From Calothrix sp. PCC 7103 (GTDB lineage Bacteria; Cyanobacteriota; Cyanobacteriia; Cyanobacteriales; Nostocaceae), in assembly GCF_000331305.1 (NCBI RefSeq), contig NZ_KB217478.1:1332564-1396563 (forward strand): a stretch of 64,000 nucleotides of DNA. Reading direction: 5' to 3'. The notes beneath the pieces are model-generated. The model was not told the origin of the DNA and searched no databases. It was given only the letters and a program-made list of their open reading frames with translations. Both the position numbers and the translations under genes were made by a program. Of this stretch, positions 62,801 through 64,000 are shown one piece after another (the first letter of the stretch is position 1; each line of letters begins with the position of its first letter).

Positions 62801-64000
62801 GATTATCTAATTTTCCAATACCCGGTACTGTTGCCAGCAGATTTGCGAATTGGGTCGATTGCCCTGGTGTTAAAAGCTTGGATAAATCATCAACATTTAA
62901 AGGCACTAAATAGTCGCCAATAATGATGTCATCACCTGTACTACCATTAATGGTATCGCTGCCGGCGCCACCAATCAAGATGTCAGTTCCATCACCGCCG
63001 TTAATGTTATCGTTACCACCATCACCGGAGATAATATCATCGCCTAAACCACCAGATATTGTGTCGTTGCCTTCTGCTCCTAAGTCAACAGCAATTGTAC
63101 CATTGTTAACAACGTCAAATCCTTGTGGCAGTAAGTAGTCACCAAAAATGATGTCGTTACCAGTTCCGCCATCGATGTTGTCATTGTTTGCACCACCCAG
63201 GATGGTGTCATCTCCTTCTTCGCCATCAATTTTATCGTCCCCAGCATCGCCAGAAATAATGTCGTTACCCGTACCTCCAGAGATTGTGTCACTACCTGAT
63301 GCTCCAAATTTATTGATACCAGGGAGTTGCGCCTCCAATTGTGTCAATTGAGCTGGTGTTAACAATTTTTTCAATGCACTTGGTAATTCCAGGAAGTCGC
63401 CAAGGATAATATCATCTTCGCTACCACCATTGATGGTATCCCTACCAGCACCACCAATCAGGATGTCTACCCCTTGATCGCCATTTATTGTGTCGTTACC
63501 ACCATCACCAGAGATAAAGTCATCGCCTAAACCACCGGATATTGTATCGTTGCCTTCTGCTCCTAAGTCAACGGCAATCGTGCCATTGTTAACAGCGTTA
63601 AATCCCTGTGGAAGTAGATAGTCACCAAAAATAATGTCGTTACCGATTCCACCATCGATGTTGTCATTATTTGCACCACCCAGTATGGTGTCATTTCCTT
63701 GATCGCCAGTAATTTTATCGTCTCCAGCATCACCAGAAATGATATCGTTGCCCGTACCTCCAGAGATTGTGTCACCACCTGATGCCCCAAATGTGTTGAT
63801 GCCAGGAACTTGTGCCTCTAATTGTGCTAATTGAGATGGTGTCAACAATTTCTTTAATGCACTTGGAAATTCCAAGAAGTCGCCCAGTATAACATCATCT
63901 TCGCTACCACCATTGATAGTATCTATACCAGCACCACCAATCAGGATATCTTCTCCTTGATCGCCATTGATTGTGTCGTTACCACCATCGCCAGAAATGA
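59820..64000 (-). CDS. Giant RTX repeat protein (5' end outside window)
   Basis: At least 1392 residues are visible and the frame is open to the right edge. A TTG at 63875 is an internal codon, not a start. The visible N-terminal half has ~161-residue units that repeat (for example SALKKLLTPSQLAQLEAQVP, GASGGDTISGGTGNDIISG, NNGTIAVDLGAEGNDTISGG), at about 483-base DNA spacing. The middle has VNLS-type calcium blocks separated by DTVLYVTSPSGVTVNI-like beta units (~430-660). The rest is long RTX (YGQAGNDYLDGG). The C-terminus (LVGVQANSITIWDFTSV) differs from DFIF. It may be an exported adhesin or sheath protein. Confidence 0.88.
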   Translation of the reverse strand, partial: ISGDGGNDTINGDQGEDILIGGAGIDTINGGSEDDVILGDFLEFPSALKKLLTPSQLAQLEAQVPGINTFGASGGDTISGGTGNDIISGDAGDDKITGDQGNDTILGGANNDNIDGGIGNDIIFGDYLLPQGFNAVNNGTIAVDLGAEGNDTISGGLGDDFISGDGGNDTINGDQGVDILIGGAGRDTINGGSEDDIILGDFLELPSALKKLLTPAQLTQLEAQLPGINKFGASGSDTISGGTGNDIISGDAGDDKIDGEEGDDTILGGANNDNIDGGTGNDIIFGDYLLPQGFDVVNNGTIAVDLGAEGNDTISGGLGDDIISGDGGNDNINGGDGTDILIGGAGSDTINGSTGDDIIIGDYLVPLNVDDLSKLLTPGQSTQFANLLATVPGIGKLDNPGDDTIFGGAGVDIISGDAGNDFIDGGVERDQSQGFDTVLYVTSPSGVTVNIDETNSYSNPGGSIHIECVNEKSIPTDLEPEFGIKAGTAYDGYGNTDTLRNLENIVGSTFDDILIGNSETNIITGLSGNDLIIGNAGFDVMDGGDGIDTISYRRDPKGVNVTLGFLFTPGLGIVQDGFGAIDLLTSIENVVGSNFDDIITGDSNSNTIFAGGGNDTVSGGGGDDILFGEDGDDTLRGDDGDDFLVGDKGADVLDGGLFGTSVFGFLGSDTASYFNSDTGVTVSLTTGTGSAGDAKGDKLIGIENLEGSEFEDLLIGDAGNNKICGIGGDDLIYGEAGDDTLSGDSGNDRIYGGDGNDNLSGGVGEDLLKAGSGHDLLFGDDGNDLLYGEDGIDQLYGNAGNDYLDGGEGDDSLDGSSGNDQLYGQNGIDQLYGGTGDDYLDGGNGNDKLYGGDDNDQLYGQAGNDYLEGGAGNDGLFGGTGTDNLLGQAGDDYLDGGEDDDILDGGDDNDRLYGQQGDDTLIGASGDDLLDGGEGNDLLYGDAGDDRLYGQDGSDRLYGSTGGDFLDGGKGDDFLYGEEGSDRLYGQAGNDYLKGGIGDDRLEGGDGDDQLYGEAGQDYLDGGNGEDQLFGADGADQLLGQAGNDYLEGGNDDDKLYGNEGNDQLYGDNKYAHNALTDRNTYGNYYTGGNDYLDGGAGNDYLEGGIGNDELYGSDGNDQIYGDFPLLNANNPDYPNYDKLTNAILDYPYYEQTNNDILDGGNGNDYLEGGFGSDTLDGGNGDDFLYGDFGDRQVVEQFSRDSGNQLSSSENNTLDSYNDYLYGGNGNDYLNGELGDDYLEGGKGDDYLVGGEGDDVLYGYKNINSESKERSDEIDKGKDTLLGGFGNDLLYGGGGDTLLDGGFGNDKLYGNKGRDGFTLALGEGLDVIYNFVKDEDYLRLKNGLTFGQLSITQGTGTDANNTFISYDRTGELLANLVGVQANSITIWDFTSV

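Noticed and set aside
59820-63900. Regular short repeats on the minus strand that look like a CRISPR or satellite array
   Set aside because: The period follows the 27-base RTX nonapeptide code in one long frame; there are no unique spacers.
1-64000. tRNA or rRNA genes
   Set aside because: I looked for T-arm signatures and conserved rRNA words on both strands and found none.

Overview
The window (about 40% G+C by eye) comes from the chromosome of a filamentous, phycobilisome-bearing cyanobacterium, most likely of the Nostoc/Calothrix/Rivularia type. The markers are NblA, PsaK, a Psb32-like protein, two ABC1 kinases, a multi-PAS hybrid histidine kinase, short tandemly repeated sequences (STRRs), small palindromic repeats, and a very high density of the palindrome GGCGCC, which seems to take the place of the classical HIP1 site GCGATCGC. 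I see no tRNA, rRNA, CRISPR array or complete insertion sequence.

Region 1 (1-36000) is mostly housekeeping. It starts with the end of an ABC-2 permease, a truncated hsp20 that runs into an ABC ATPase gene, and a Rieske protein. Then follow an Ap4A phosphorylase, psb32, cbiC, dapB, a secreted Cys-rich protein, psaK, an M48 protease and a small conserved protein. An ABC1 kinase with a PP2C phosphatase, nblA, a Ser/Thr kinase, a hybrid histidine kinase, anmK and purN come next. The rest is a TonB-dependent receptor, murJ, a lumenal pentapeptide protein, an LCP protein divergent from manC, a second ABC1 kinase, a coiled-coil membrane protein and an ABC exporter pair. Gaps carry STRRs, hairpins, a MITE-like element with 26-base inverted ends (24954-25178), a structured-RNA candidate (24540-24790) and gene remnants. 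A 125-base MITE (36187-36311) sits in a gene fragment; removing it with one TA copy restores the reading frame.

Region 2 (37184-41022) is an island of different base composition: a fused PabA-PabB aminodeoxychorismate synthase, a shortened BacA/AerD-like protein, a small gene remnant and a DUF4231-type membrane protein. GATC is nearly absent from the first 37 kb but frequent here, which suggests recent acquisition.

Region 3 (41208-64000) is a secretion locus. On the minus strand lie an RTX protein, three secreted proteins that fuse pentapeptide repeats to an RTX tail, a protein fusing a GT4 glycosyltransferase to a parvulin-type prolyl isomerase, and a GT-A-like glycosyltransferase candidate. 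Divergent from them are a type I ABC exporter (cyclic-nucleotide-binding domain, inactivated C39-like domain, ABC core) and its HlyD adaptor. A Ser/Thr kinase and a giant RTX protein that runs off the right edge complete the locus. The likely logic is that a degenerate C39 domain recruits unprocessed RTX substrates, and the linked glycosyltransferase/foldase modifies or folds them before or during export. This fusion next to pentapeptide-RTX substrates is the best candidate for an undescribed system.
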